The position numbers and the translations under genes are program-made. From DASYAE01 sp036501535 (GTDB lineage Bacteria; Actinomycetota; Actinomycetes; Streptomycetales; Catenulisporaceae): DNA of 47,942 nt. Shown here piece by piece: positions 37,301 to 44,808 of this stretch; position 1 is the first letter of the stretch, and every line of letters starts with the position of its first letter. The stretch is from contig DASYAE010000255.1 in assembly GCA_036501535.1 (NCBI GenBank), positions 1-47,942 of the forward strand, given 5' to 3'. The notes beneath the pieces were generated by a model that saw nothing but the letters and a program-made list of their open reading frames with translations, did no database searches and had not been told where the DNA came from.

Positions 37301-40300
37301 CCAGGTCGAACGACCGGGAGGTAGCCGCGTCGACGATCGCCGTCGCACGCGACTCGGCGTCCGGGACGCCCGCCAAGTCCACGACCTCGAACTCGACGGG
37401 GCCGGGCGGGTCCACGACCTGCAGCGGTACCCCGCCGTCGCCGACATAGCGGGTGCGCAGCACCTCGTGCCGGGCGACGACGTACTCCACCGCGTCGCGG
37501 AACGTCGTGCTGTCCAACGGTCCGCTCAGCCGGAACGCCAGCGGGATCAGGTACTCGGCGCTGTTCGGCTCCAGTTGGTCGAGGAACCACAGCCGCTGCT
37601 GCCCGAACGAGGTGGGCAGCGCGCCGCCGCGCGGGACGGGCACGATCGCCGGGGCGTCTCCCGGTGCGGTGCCCGCGTCGATCAGTGCGGCGATCCGCTG
37701 CACGGTCCGCCCGTCGAACAGCGCTCCGAGGCTCACCTCGGTGCCGAACCTGCGGCGCAGCCGGTGGGCGAGCCGGATGGCGAGCAGCGAGTGGCCGCCG
37801 AGCGCGAAGAAGTCGTCCTCGGCGCCGACCCGCTCGACCCCGGTCAGCTCGCCGACGACCTCGGCGACGACCTGCTCGGTCGCGGTGCGCGGCGCGACGT
37901 GCTCCCGGCCGCCGGCGCGGCCCCGGCCGTCCGGGGACGGCAGCGCCGACCGGTCGGCCTTTCCGTTGGGCAGCAGCGGGATGGCGTCGATCTCGATGAC
38001 GGCGGAGGGGATCATCGCGGACGGCAGCCGGACCTCGAGATGGGCCCGCAGATCGTCGAGCGGTATCGGGGCTCCGTCGGCCGGTACGACGTAGCCCGCG
38101 AGCTCCAGGTCCCCGTCGGCGGACCGATAGGTGGAGACCAGGGCCGCCGAGACCGACCGGTGCGCGCGCAGGGCGGCCTCGACCTCGCCCGGCTCGACCC
38201 GCACGCCGCGCACCTTGACCTGCGCGTCGAGGCGGCCGATGAACTCCAGCGTCCCGTCGCCGCGCCACCGGGCCAGGTCTCCCGTGCGGTACCACCGCGC
38301 GCCCGGCTCGGAGCCGAAGGGATGCGGCCGGAACCGCTCGGCGGTGAGGTCGCCGCGGCCGGCGTAGCCGCGGGCGAGGCCGGCACCGCCGATGCACAGC
38401 TCGCCCGGCACGCCGACGGGCACCAGCCGGTCGGCCGCGTCCACCACGAAGACCTCGACGTTCGGCAGCGCGGCGCCGATCGAGACGATGCCCTCGGACC
38501 GGCCACGCCGGTAGCGCCAGGCGGTCGAGTCGATCGAGCACTCGGTCGGGCCGTAGGTGTTGTAGAGCTCCACGTCGACCACGCCGAGCAGCTGCTCGCA
38601 CAGCGCGGCCGGCAGCGGCTCGCCCGCCGAGCACACCAGCCGCAGCGCGGCGCAGGCGGCCAGCCCCGGCTCCTCGACCACCATCCGCAGGACGGACGGG
38701 ACGAGCTGGAGCACGGTGACCTCGTGCTCTGCGACGGCGCGCAGCATCGCGGCCGGGTTGCGGTGCGCGTCCTCGGGCGCCGTCACGACGGCGCCGCCGG
38801 ACACCAGGGGCGCCAGGAACTCCCACATCGACGCGTCGAAGCCGATGGTCGTCTTCTGCAGCACCCGGTCGGCGCCGGTCAGCCGGTGCTGCCCGACCGA
38901 CCAGAGCACCCGGTTGCGGATCGCGCCATGGGGAACCACGACCCCCTTGGGACTGCCGGTGGACCCGGAGGTGTACATGACGTACGCCGCGTTCGCCGCA
39001 CTGATCGCGGCATTGATCGACGCAGGGTCCGTCGGCGCGCTCCCGACGATCTCGTCCCACTGCGAGTCGACGGCCACGGCGCGAGCCTGTCCGGGCAGCC
39101 ATCCCCGCAGCGCCGCCTGGGTGAGCACGAGCCCGGCACCGGAGTCGGCGAGGATGAACCGGAGCCGCTCGGGCGGCAGGTCCGGCGACAGGGGGACGTA
39201 GGTTCCGCCGGCGGCGAGCACGGCCAGCAGGGCCGTCACCAACTCGGTCCCGCGGTACATCGCCACGCCGACCGGTGTCTCGGCGGTGACGCCCCTGACG
39301 CGCAGGAATCCGGCCAGGGCGTCCACCTTGTCCATCAGCTGCGCGTAAGTGAGCTGAGCGCTTTCGGACACCACGGCCACCGCATCCGGGGTGGCCTGCG
39401 CCTGCGCGCGGAACAGGTCCGGCAGCAGCGCGTCCGGCGCCTCGGCGGCGGCCGGGTTCCACCCGAACAGCTGCCGGCGCTCCGCGTCCGTCACGGTCGG
39501 CAGCCGGCTGCACGGGACGTCCGGCGTGTCTGTGACAGCCGCCAGCAGCCCGATGTAGTTCGCGATCATCCGTTCGATCCGGTCGCGGTCGAACATGGCG
39601 GTCGGATACAGCGCCAGGCCCTTCCACGAGCCGTCCCGCTGTTCGGACATGTTCAGGGACAGGTCGAGCGTCGCGCTCATCGAATCCTGCATCACCCGTT
39701 CGACGGTGAGGCCCGGCAGGCTCATCCGCTCGCCCTGGGCGTTGTGCACGACGAACGACGCCTGGAACAGCGGGTTGCGGGACCGGTCGCGGTCCGCCGC
39801 GAGCTCGGCGGCCAGGAGCCGGAACGGCACGTCCTGGTGCGCGAACGAGTCCAGCGTCGTGTTCCGGACCCGGGCGAGCAGTTCGGTGAAGGCGGGGTCG
39901 CCGGACAGGTCGGTGCGCAGCACCACCGTGTCGACGAACAGCCCGATCAGCTGCTGCCGCTCCGGCTCGGCCTGGCCGCGCGAGGTCATCGGCACCCCGA
40001 CGGCGATGTCGCGCTGGCCCGAGTAGCGGCTGAGCAGGAGGTCGAACGCGGCCAGGAACACCATGAACGGCGTCGCCCTCGACGCCCGCGCGACGGCGGC
40101 GAGCCTCGCGGACAGCTCGGCGGGAACGGCGAACGCCACGAGGTCGCCGGCCGGGTCCCAGTCGGCCGGGCGCGGCCGGTCCGTGGGCAGGTCGAGCGGC
40201 GCCAGCCCGGCGAGCCGGTCGCGCCAGTGGTCGAACTTCCGGGTGAGCGCCTCGTCGGGCGCGGCCCAGCGCTCCCGCTGCCACCAGGCGATGTCGGCGT

Positions 40301-40832
40301 ACTGGGCCGGCAGCGGCTCCAGCGGCGACGGATCGCCCGCGGCGTACGCGGCGTACAGCTGGCGCAGTTCCGCGGCCAGGATGCCCAGCGACGAGTTGTC
40401 GAAGGCGATGTGGTGCACGGCGATCATCAGGACCGCGTCCTGCGCCGAGAGCCGGACCAGGGTGAGCCGCCACGGCGACTCGGTGCGCAGGTCGATGGGC
40501 GTGCACGCCTCGGCGTCGCCGATCTCGCGCACCCGCCGGTCCGCCTCGTCGGGCGGGAGCGCGGTCAGGTCCACGACCCTGAGGGCGGACCGCGCCGGCT
40601 CGTCGACGACCTGGACCGGGTGCCCGTCGACCGTCTCGTAGCGGGCGCGCAGCACTTCGTGCCGGGCGCAGATCTCGTCGAACGCGGCCGCCAGCGCATC
40701 CCGGTCCAACGGACCGCGCAGACGGAACTGCCAGTACAGCAGGTACTCCTTGGCGCCGGACCGGAGCTGGTCGAGGAACCACATCTGTTCCTGCTCGAAC
40801 GACAGCGGGTCGTGGCCCTCGCTGGTTTCCAT
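34392..40832 (-). CDS. NRPS-1: C-A-T-C-A-T
   Basis: A 2146-residue, two-module NRPS without a release domain. C1 (about 10-450) has HHIAFDN at 140-146 (Asn for Gly). A1 (about 460-965) reads D-A-W-Q-V-S-T-I-D, a polar pocket I cannot assign. T1 has Ser1015. C2 (about 1070-1510) has a normal HHIAFDG. A2 (about 1540-2035) reads D-L-D-E-M-V-N-I-T; the two acidic residues suggest a cationic amino acid such as a diamino acid. T2 has Ser2084. The N-terminal C domain means that it receives a chain from an upstream unit, probably the PKS ACP. GGGAGG precedes the ATG. The SbnB-like gene ends 120 bases upstream, a gap in which I see no clear hairpin and which may hold a promoter. Confidence 0.96.
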   Translation of the reverse strand: METSEGHDPLSFEQEQMWFLDQLRSGAKEYLLYWQFRLRGPLDRDALAAAFDEICARHEVLRARYETVDGHPVQVVDEPARSALRVVDLTALPPDEADRRVREIGDAEACTPIDLRTESPWRLTLVRLSAQDAVLMIAVHHIAFDNSSLGILAAELRQLYAAYAAGDPSPLEPLPAQYADIAWWQRERWAAPDEALTRKFDHWRDRLAGLAPLDLPTDRPRPADWDPAGDLVAFAVPAELSARLAAVARASRATPFMVFLAAFDLLLSRYSGQRDIAVGVPMTSRGQAEPERQQLIGLFVDTVVLRTDLSGDPAFTELLARVRNTTLDSFAHQDVPFRLLAAELAADRDRSRNPLFQASFVVHNAQGERMSLPGLTVERVMQDSMSATLDLSLNMSEQRDGSWKGLALYPTAMFDRDRIERMIANYIGLLAAVTDTPDVPCSRLPTVTDAERRQLFGWNPAAAEAPDALLPDLFRAQAQATPDAVAVVSESAQLTYAQLMDKVDALAGFLRVRGVTAETPVGVAMYRGTELVTALLAVLAAGGTYVPLSPDLPPERLRFILADSGAGLVLTQAALRGWLPGQARAVAVDSQWDEIVGSAPTDPASINAAISAANAAYVMYTSGSTGSPKGVVVPHGAIRNRVLWSVGQHRLTGADRVLQKTTIGFDASMWEFLAPLVSGGAVVTAPEDAHRNPAAMLRAVAEHEVTVLQLVPSVLRMVVEEPGLAACAALRLVCSAGEPLPAALCEQLLGVVDVELYNTYGPTECSIDSTAWRYRRGRSEGIVSIGAALPNVEVFVVDAADRLVPVGVPGELCIGGAGLARGYAGRGDLTAERFRPHPFGSEPGARWYRTGDLARWRGDGTLEFIGRLDAQVKVRGVRVEPGEVEAALRAHRSVSAALVSTYRSADGDLELAGYVVPADGAPIPLDDLRAHLEVRLPSAMIPSAVIEIDAIPLLPNGKADRSALPSPDGRGRAGGREHVAPRTATEQVVAEVVGELTGVERVGAEDDFFALGGHSLLAIRLAHRLRRRFGTEVSLGALFDGRTVQRIAALIDAGTAPGDAPAIVPVPRGGALPTSFGQQRLWFLDQLEPNSAEYLIPLAFRLSGPLDSTTFRDAVEYVVARHEVLRTRYVGDGGVPLQVVDPPGPVEFEVVDLAGVPDAESRATAIVDAATSRSFDLALEHPLRVTIVRTAAGQHVVAITLHHIAFDGWSTGVFLRELDEAYTASAAGAAPSARPLQIQYADFAGWQRDQQADGALAGQLDYWRGRLAGLSPVELTTDRPRPTARDLRGDTVVVEVPAAVREALRELGARTGATPFMVMLAAFKVLLCRYTGRTDIAVGTSVAGRTRQETEDLLGFFVNNLVMRTDLGGNPSFVALLDRVRKITLEAFANQDVPFEHLVDALQPGRDLSRNPLFQVMFDLQYMAGMLPDTLAGCDLAGVHTGAQVAKFDLTLSVKERADGRLRCLFEYATALFDRPTIERLAGHYVRLLESIVQRPDAALGDLDLLSAAEHRTILHDWPSPAADRLDLLDPPDERHLTVPELFERQAARIPDATAVVFKEQQVGFAELNVRANRLAHRLRSMGVGPETIVGSCLERGVEPVVVLLAVLKAGGVYVPFDPEHPAERLGFMLADARAQVVVTTRKFADRLRHEDRRVLVVDDGEGLGDAPATNPETVVRPANLAYIIYTSGSSGRPKGVMVAHRSYAHHCRVIADYYGIGPGERVILLSALTFDLAMDQIAVTLTAGGTLVVSDPVFWTPGELPDKLAEHGVSVMEITPAYYREMLESDVHKLAGMKLMNVGADVVTVADAQRWAATGLPGRFLCNYGPTEATITCMLNPVQGDLAGERGTATLHIGRPVAGTRVHVLDARLGPVPVGVPGELCIGGVRLARGYYERPGLTAEKFVPDPYGAEPGARLYRTGDLVRYRPDGTVEFLGRLDHQVKIRGFRIELPEIDAALAKHPAVSAAAVVAKEVAPGDKRLVAYLEWRSDEEPDIAELRAHLRELLPEYMIPSAWATVPALPLNSNKKVDRAALPELTPSQLDGSREYVAPRDPTEQIIAEIWAAILGVDRVGVHDDFFGLGGHSLLATRVLARLRQTFAVELPLRCLFEATTVADLAEVTTGFIAAQIDEMTDDQMRELLSREGVR

Positions 40833-40952
40833 CGCTTGCCTCCCGGGGCATCACGGGGAATCTTGTGGAGTCCGTCCGCGGCTGCGGTCCGGCTCGGTGG
40901 CGCACCGGTCAGCGGTGTCCGGGCGAGGGCGGTCGCGCCGGGCACCGCCGGG

Positions 40953-41963
40953 TCACGCGAACACCTGCTGTCCGGCCGGCAGGAAGTCGTCCAGCGAGGT
41001 GCCCAGGCCGCGTGCGGACGCCTCGCGCCGGACCAGGCCGGCCACCGCGAGATCCAGGCAGCCCAGCCCGAACGGGGAGAACACCGTCAGGGCCTTGTCG
41101 TCCCTTGTGTACGGCGCGCCGGACACGAGGATCTCGCCCAGGGACGACGCGATGAAGGAGCGGGCGCCGGTCCTCTGCTCAGCTAGGTGCAACGACGTCG
41201 CGGCCCGGCACACGTGGTCCGCGTCGTCGACGATGTTGATGCTGGAGAGGATCGTCTCCACGGTGAGGTCGCGCAGGGACACGTGGAGCACCAGCGTTCC
41301 CGGGCGGCAGCGCTCCGCGTCCAGATGCGGGACGGCCGCCGTCGTCGCCAGGGACACCAGCTTGTTCTTCGCCAGCGCGTCCTGTGCGCTCCCGGCCACC
41401 TCGACCTTCAGCGACGGCCACGCCGCGCGGACCTTGGCCGCGAAGGACCGCGCCCTGTCCTGGTCGAGGTCGTACAGCGTGACCGTGTCGACGGACTCGA
41501 AGACGATCCGGAGATAGGTCAGGATCTCGAAGTTGATCAGGCCGCAGCCCAGCAGCGTCACCCCGGTTTCAGGGCTCGATGACGCGAGGGTCGAGGCGGC
41601 CAGCGCCGCGCTCGCCGCCGTGCGCCGGGCGGAGATCGCCGACGCCTCCAGGAGGACCTCCGGCGCGCCGGTCGCCGTCGAGTTCAGGATCATGGCCGCC
41701 GACGCGCGGTCCAGGCCCCGCGGGACGTTGCCGGGGAAGGACGAGACCCACTTCACGCCGGAGACCGGGGGCTCGGTGCCCAGGTAGGCCGGCAGTGCGA
41801 TGATCCGGTTGCGGTCGTCGGCCGGGAAGCGCAGGAACAGCGAGTGGGGAACCGTGGTCCGGCCCAGCGCGTGCAGCTCGTAGGCCTCGCGCACCGCGGA
41901 CAACACGTTGCGCTCCGCGCCGTCGAGGACCGCGCGGACCTCACCCGCTCCCAGGATCAACAT
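40953..41963 (-). CDS. SbnB-like dehydrogenase (2,3-diaminopropionate formation)
   Basis: A 336-residue member of the ornithine cyclodeaminase / mu-crystallin family. The N-terminal half carries the ligand segment around GVKWVSSFPGN, and TLLGCGLINFEIL is the nucleotide-binding glycine loop. In staphyloferrin B and other pathways SbnB oxidises N-(1-amino-1-carboxyethyl)glutamate to release L-2,3-diaminopropionate. The presence of an SbnA-like gene at 43628-44638 makes this role more likely than ornithine cyclodeaminase (proline formation). GGAGG lies seven bases before the ATG. It is the first gene of the main leftward unit; its upstream region contains a degenerate relative of the hairpin element. 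Confidence 0.88.
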   Translation of the reverse strand: MLILGAGEVRAVLDGAERNVLSAVREAYELHALGRTTVPHSLFLRFPADDRNRIIALPAYLGTEPPVSGVKWVSSFPGNVPRGLDRASAAMILNSTATGAPEVLLEASAISARRTAASAALAASTLASSSPETGVTLLGCGLINFEILTYLRIVFESVDTVTLYDLDQDRARSFAAKVRAAWPSLKVEVAGSAQDALAKNKLVSLATTAAVPHLDAERCRPGTLVLHVSLRDLTVETILSSINIVDDADHVCRAATSLHLAEQRTGARSFIASSLGEILVSGAPYTRDDKALTVFSPFGLGCLDLAVAGLVRREASARGLGTSLDDFLPAGQQVFA

Positions 41964-42161
41964 CGTGCCGCCTCCATCTCGGGTGCGCCCTCCGATGACG
42001 TTGCTTCGTGGCGGGTGGGAGGGCGCGCCTTACGAGCCTGCCTCGTGGCGGCGCCGCAGACGCAGGGACGAACAGGCAGAACCAGCGACGTCGCAGGCGC
42101 ACGCACAGGTCTGCCGATTGTTCTCTCGCGGGCGGCGCTCCGCCGGCCGAGCCTGGACGGC
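41964..42161. promoter_or_regulatory. Divergent promoter region between sbnB-like and syrP-like genes
   Basis: This 198-base gap separates divergent genes and should hold the promoters of the main leftward unit and the rightward syrP-mbtH-sbnA unit. It contains a perfect palindrome GCGACGTCGC (about 42086-42095). Read leftward, GTTCGTCCCTGCG and GGCGCCGC (about 42050-42075) match the 3' part of the hairpin element before both mbtH genes. That match is partial, and the inner stem is not conserved. Confidence 0.55.
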
Positions 42162-43157
42162 GTGAACGCGACTCTCCCTGTCCAACTCAAGTCGGCGGCG
42201 TCCGACACCGAGCCGCCGCTGCCCTACGTCATGTCCGCGGCCGCCACCGGCATGGAGACGGCTGCCTTTCTCGCAAGCTCTCGCGACACGATCCGCCGGC
42301 GGCTCCACGAGCACGGCGCGGTGCTGCTGCGCGGCTTCGAGATCGGCGGCGTCGACGGGTTCGACCGCGTCGTGCGCGCCGTGTCCGGAACGCCGCTGAC
42401 CTACGCCGAGCGCTCGTCACCGCGCAGTGCCATCAAGGGCCGGATTTACACGTCGACGGACTACCCGCCGGGTGAGGAGATCTTCCTGCACAACGAGAAC
42501 TCCTACCAGGCGGCCTGGCCGCTGACGCTGTTCTTCTACTGCATCACCCCGCCGGACGCCCGGGGCGCGACCCCGCTCGCCGACACCAGGCGGGTCCTGC
42601 GATCGATAGACCCGGCCGTGCGCGAGGAGTTCGCCCGGCGCGGCTGGACCGTGGTGCGGAACTTCACCGACAACCTCGGCGTGCCGTGGCAGCAGGCGTT
42701 CAACACCGAGGACCGCGCCGAGGTCGAGGCCTACTGCGCGCGCACCGGTGTGAAGGCCGAGTGGGTCGGCCGCAACGGCCTGCGCACGACGGCGCGGCGC
42801 CTCGCGGTCCACGAGCACCCGGTGACCGGCGAGGCCGTGTGGTTCAACCACCTCACGTTCTTCCATGTGACCACGCTGCCCGAAGAGGACTGCGAGGGTC
42901 TGCGGGAGATGTTCGACGAGGCGGACCTGCCGACCAACACCTACTACGGGGACGGCGGACGCGTGCCGGACGAGGTCATGGCACACCTGCGCGACTGCTA
43001 CCGGGCCGCCCGGCGCCGCTTCGACTGGCGGCGCGACGACGTCCTGCTCGTCGACAACATGCTGTCCGCGCACGGCCGGGAGTCGTTCACCGGCCCGCGC
43101 AAGATCGCCGTGGCGATGGCCGAGCCGTCGTCCCCGCCACAGCACCCCCCGTCGTAG
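42162..43157 (+). CDS. SyrP-like Fe(II)/2-oxoglutarate oxygenase
   Basis: A 331-residue TauD-family oxygenase. The facial triad is His110 and Glu112 (LHNENSYQ; Glu instead of the usual Asp, as in SyrP-like enzymes) and His304 (LSAHGRESF), with Arg313 placed to bind 2-oxoglutarate. SyrP hydroxylates carrier-bound Asp at the beta carbon; members of the family act on other carrier-bound amino acids. Here diaminopropionate or its ureido derivative is a plausible substrate, by inference from the neighbouring sbnA- and sbnB-like genes. I chose GTG at 42162 from family length; no strong ribosome site precedes it, and the frame continues far upstream, so the start is uncertain. A small hairpin lies just beyond the stop. 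Confidence 0.88.
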   Translation: MNATLPVQLKSAASDTEPPLPYVMSAAATGMETAAFLASSRDTIRRRLHEHGAVLLRGFEIGGVDGFDRVVRAVSGTPLTYAERSSPRSAIKGRIYTSTDYPPGEEIFLHNENSYQAAWPLTLFFYCITPPDARGATPLADTRRVLRSIDPAVREEFARRGWTVVRNFTDNLGVPWQQAFNTEDRAEVEAYCARTGVKAEWVGRNGLRTTARRLAVHEHPVTGEAVWFNHLTFFHVTTLPEEDCEGLREMFDEADLPTNTYYGDGGRVPDEVMAHLRDCYRAARRRFDWRRDDVLLVDNMLSAHGRESFTGPRKIAVAMAEPSSPPQHPPS

Positions 43158-43172
43158 CGTCCCGACGCTACG
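43153..43172 (+). terminator. Short hairpin after the syrP-like gene
   Basis: CGTAGCGT (43153-43160) pairs perfectly with ACGCTACG (43165-43172) around a CCCG loop, overlapping the TAG stop. The 8-bp stem is short for a terminator and could instead be an operator before the mbtH-2 leader. Confidence 0.5.
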
Positions 43173-43200
43173 AAGGATGCCGGATGCGCGCCCGACCTGC

Positions 43201-43252
43201 CAGGGAAGGAGCCGCAGGCATCGATCGCGGATCCTGTTGCGCGTTCGCCTCT
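43201..43252 (+). repeat. Conserved hairpin leader element, copy 2 (upstream of mbtH-2)
   Basis: CAGGGAAGGAGCCGC opens the element; GGAGCCGC (43208-43215) faces GCGGATCC (43227-43234) with one mismatch, followed by GTTGCGCGTTCG and CCTCTG. It ends 70 bases before the mbtH-2 ATG, against 72 bases in copy 1. The sequence between element and ATG also shows patchy similarity to the mbtH-1 leader. Confidence 0.7.
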
Positions 43253-43321
43253 GGGGCGGCGTCCGGCACACGAGCCACACTCGCAGAGCCAGACGGCATC
43301 GCAATGAGCAGAGGAGCCTCC

Positions 43322-43549
43322 ATGAGTGACGACGTCGACCAGGGCGTATATCGCGTCGTATACAACGACGAAGAGCAGTACTCGATCTGGGCCGCCGACC
43401 GGGAGCTGCCCCTCGGCTGGTTCGCAGAGGGCACCGAGGGATCGAAGCCCGAGTGCCTCGAGCACATCGGACGGATCTGGACGGATATGCGCCCGGCCAG
43501 CCTCCGCCGCCACATGGAGCAGACGGAGCGGGTGAGTGGCGCGGTCTGA
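43322..43549 (+). CDS. MbtH-like protein 2
   Basis: A 75-residue MbtH family protein very similar to the product of 8438-8662; the central YNDEEQYSIWAADRELPLGW and the C-terminal IGRIWTDMRPASLRRHMEQT differ at few positions. The two are likely a duplication within the locus. GAGGAG precedes the ATG with five-base spacing. An open frame continues upstream through the leader, but the ribosome site and family length fix the start here. It lies between the syrP-like and sbnA-like genes, both linked to amino acid supply or tailoring, and would assist one or more of the adenylation domains. Confidence 0.97.
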   Translation: MSDDVDQGVYRVVYNDEEQYSIWAADRELPLGWFAEGTEGSKPECLEHIGRIWTDMRPASLRRHMEQTERVSGAV

Positions 43550-43627
43550 CGCGGCCTGCAGCTGCCGGTTGGCCCAGCCCGCGCACGTTGTCGTATCGCG
43601 ACGCAAACCGAGGGAGACGAACGGCCG

Positions 43628-44638
43628 ATGAGCGTATACGGTGCTGACGCCGGGGTGCTCGCGACGATCGGCGCGACGCCGCTGGTGGGTCTGGACCGGC
43701 TGCTGCCCGGCAGCGCCTTCCGGACGTTCGCGAAGCTGGAGGCGGCCAATCCGGGCGGCAGCATCAAGGACCGGTCCGCGTACGCGATGCTGGCCGCCGC
43801 GATCGACACCGGCCTGGTGGTCCCGGGCCGGTCGGTCGTCGTCGAGTCCAGCTCCGGGAATCTCGGAATCGGGCTCGCGCAGGCGTGCCGTTACTTCGAC
43901 CTGCAGTTCATCTGCGTGGTCGACCCCCGCACGAACGCGCAGAACGTCGCGATCATGCGAGCCTACGGCGCGCAGGTCCAGACGGTCACCGACCGGGACC
44001 CGGTCACCGGGGAGTATCTGCCGGTGCGCAAACGGCGCGTGCGCGAGCTGGTTGCGAGCCTGCCTTACGCGTACTGCCCGGACCAGTATTCGAACCCTCG
44101 CAACGCGTGGGCGCACCGCACCACGATGCGGGAGATCGTGGAGGCACTCGACGGACGGCTCGACTACCTGCTCTGCTCGATCAGCTCCTGCGGCACGCTG
44201 CGCGGGTGCGCGGAGTATGCGCGGGAGGCGGGCGTCCCGGTGAACATCGTGGCCGTCGACGCGGAAGCCAGCGCGATCATCCGTCCGGCGACCGGCCGGC
44301 GGCTGATCCCCGGCCACGGCGCGCCGATACGCCCGGCGCTGTACCGGCCCGGGCTCGCCGACCAGGTCGTCCACGTCAGCGACGAGGAGTGCCTGGTCGG
44401 CTGCCGGCGGCTGGTCGGGCGGGAGGCGATCCTGGCCGGCGGCTCGTCCGGAGCGGCGGTCAGCGCCCTGTTCCGGCTTCAGGACACCATCCCCGCCGGG
44501 GCGAACTGCGTGCTGATCCTGCCGGACAGCGGCGAGCGGTACCTCGACACGATCTACAACGACGCCTGGGTGGCGGCCCACTTCGGCGAGGTCGCAGAGC
44601 TCTGCGACAATGTCGCGGTGGAGGCGGCGCAGTACTGA
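43628..44638 (+). CDS. SbnA-like synthase (2,3-diaminopropionate formation)
   Basis: A 336-residue PLP enzyme of the cysteine synthase family. GGSIKDRSA holds the Schiff-base Lys, ESSSGNLGIGLA is the substrate loop, and GGSSGAAVSA the phosphate-binding loop. Longer insertions such as the PYAYCPDQYSNPRNAWAH region are typical of SbnA and separate it from housekeeping CysK. SbnA joins O-phosphoserine and glutamate; SbnB then releases L-2,3-diaminopropionate. The SbnB-like partner is at 40953-41963, on the other side of the syrP-like gene. GAGGGAG lies upstream of the ATG. A very strong hairpin follows the stop, so this ends the rightward unit. Confidence 0.92.
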   Translation: MSVYGADAGVLATIGATPLVGLDRLLPGSAFRTFAKLEAANPGGSIKDRSAYAMLAAAIDTGLVVPGRSVVVESSSGNLGIGLAQACRYFDLQFICVVDPRTNAQNVAIMRAYGAQVQTVTDRDPVTGEYLPVRKRRVRELVASLPYAYCPDQYSNPRNAWAHRTTMREIVEALDGRLDYLLCSISSCGTLRGCAEYAREAGVPVNIVAVDAEASAIIRPATGRRLIPGHGAPIRPALYRPGLADQVVHVSDEECLVGCRRLVGREAILAGGSSGAAVSALFRLQDTIPAGANCVLILPDSGERYLDTIYNDAWVAAHFGEVAELCDNVAVEAAQY

Positions 44639-44652
44639 TGCGCTGATCCCCC

Positions 44653-44688
44653 CGATCGGCCGTGCGGCATCCGCCGCACGGCCGATCG
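44653..44688 (+). terminator. Strong hairpin after the sbnA-like gene
   Basis: A perfect 16-bp inverted repeat: CGATCGGCCGTGCGGC (44653-44668) pairs with 44673-44688 around ATCC. It lies 15 bases beyond the stop and almost certainly ends the rightward transcript. Confidence 0.9.
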
Positions 44689-44746
44689 TGCTTCGTCCGG
44701 ACCGCGGCGAGCCGGGTCTGGGCCGGGCCTGAAGAAGCCCGCACAA

Positions 44747-44804
44747 CGACGCAGCCGCCGCACATCCTGATCCGCGGGCGCGGAGGTGTGCGGCGGCTGC
44801 GTCG
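44747..44804 (-). terminator. Strong hairpin after the LuxR-2 gene
   Basis: A perfect 18-bp inverted repeat: CGACGCAGCCGCCGCACA (44747-44764) pairs with 44787-44804. It begins four bases beyond the LuxR-2 stop on the minus strand. With the 44653-44688 hairpin it forms back-to-back terminators between the biosynthetic and regulatory genes. Confidence 0.9.
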
Positions 44805-44808
44805 GCGG

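Noticed and set aside
35466..41186. Plus-strand frame of about 1900 residues opposite NRPS-1 and the SbnB-like gene
   Set aside because: It is a mirror frame of the NRPS with no domain similarity and no start signals.
13806..44638. Calling the locus a zwittermicin, viomycin or guadinomine cluster
   Set aside because: Shared precursor chemistry (diaminopropionate, carbamoyltransferase, hydroxymalonyl-ACP) does not match the module set, and the LanB/PCP and mtn genes are not part of those pathways as I know them.
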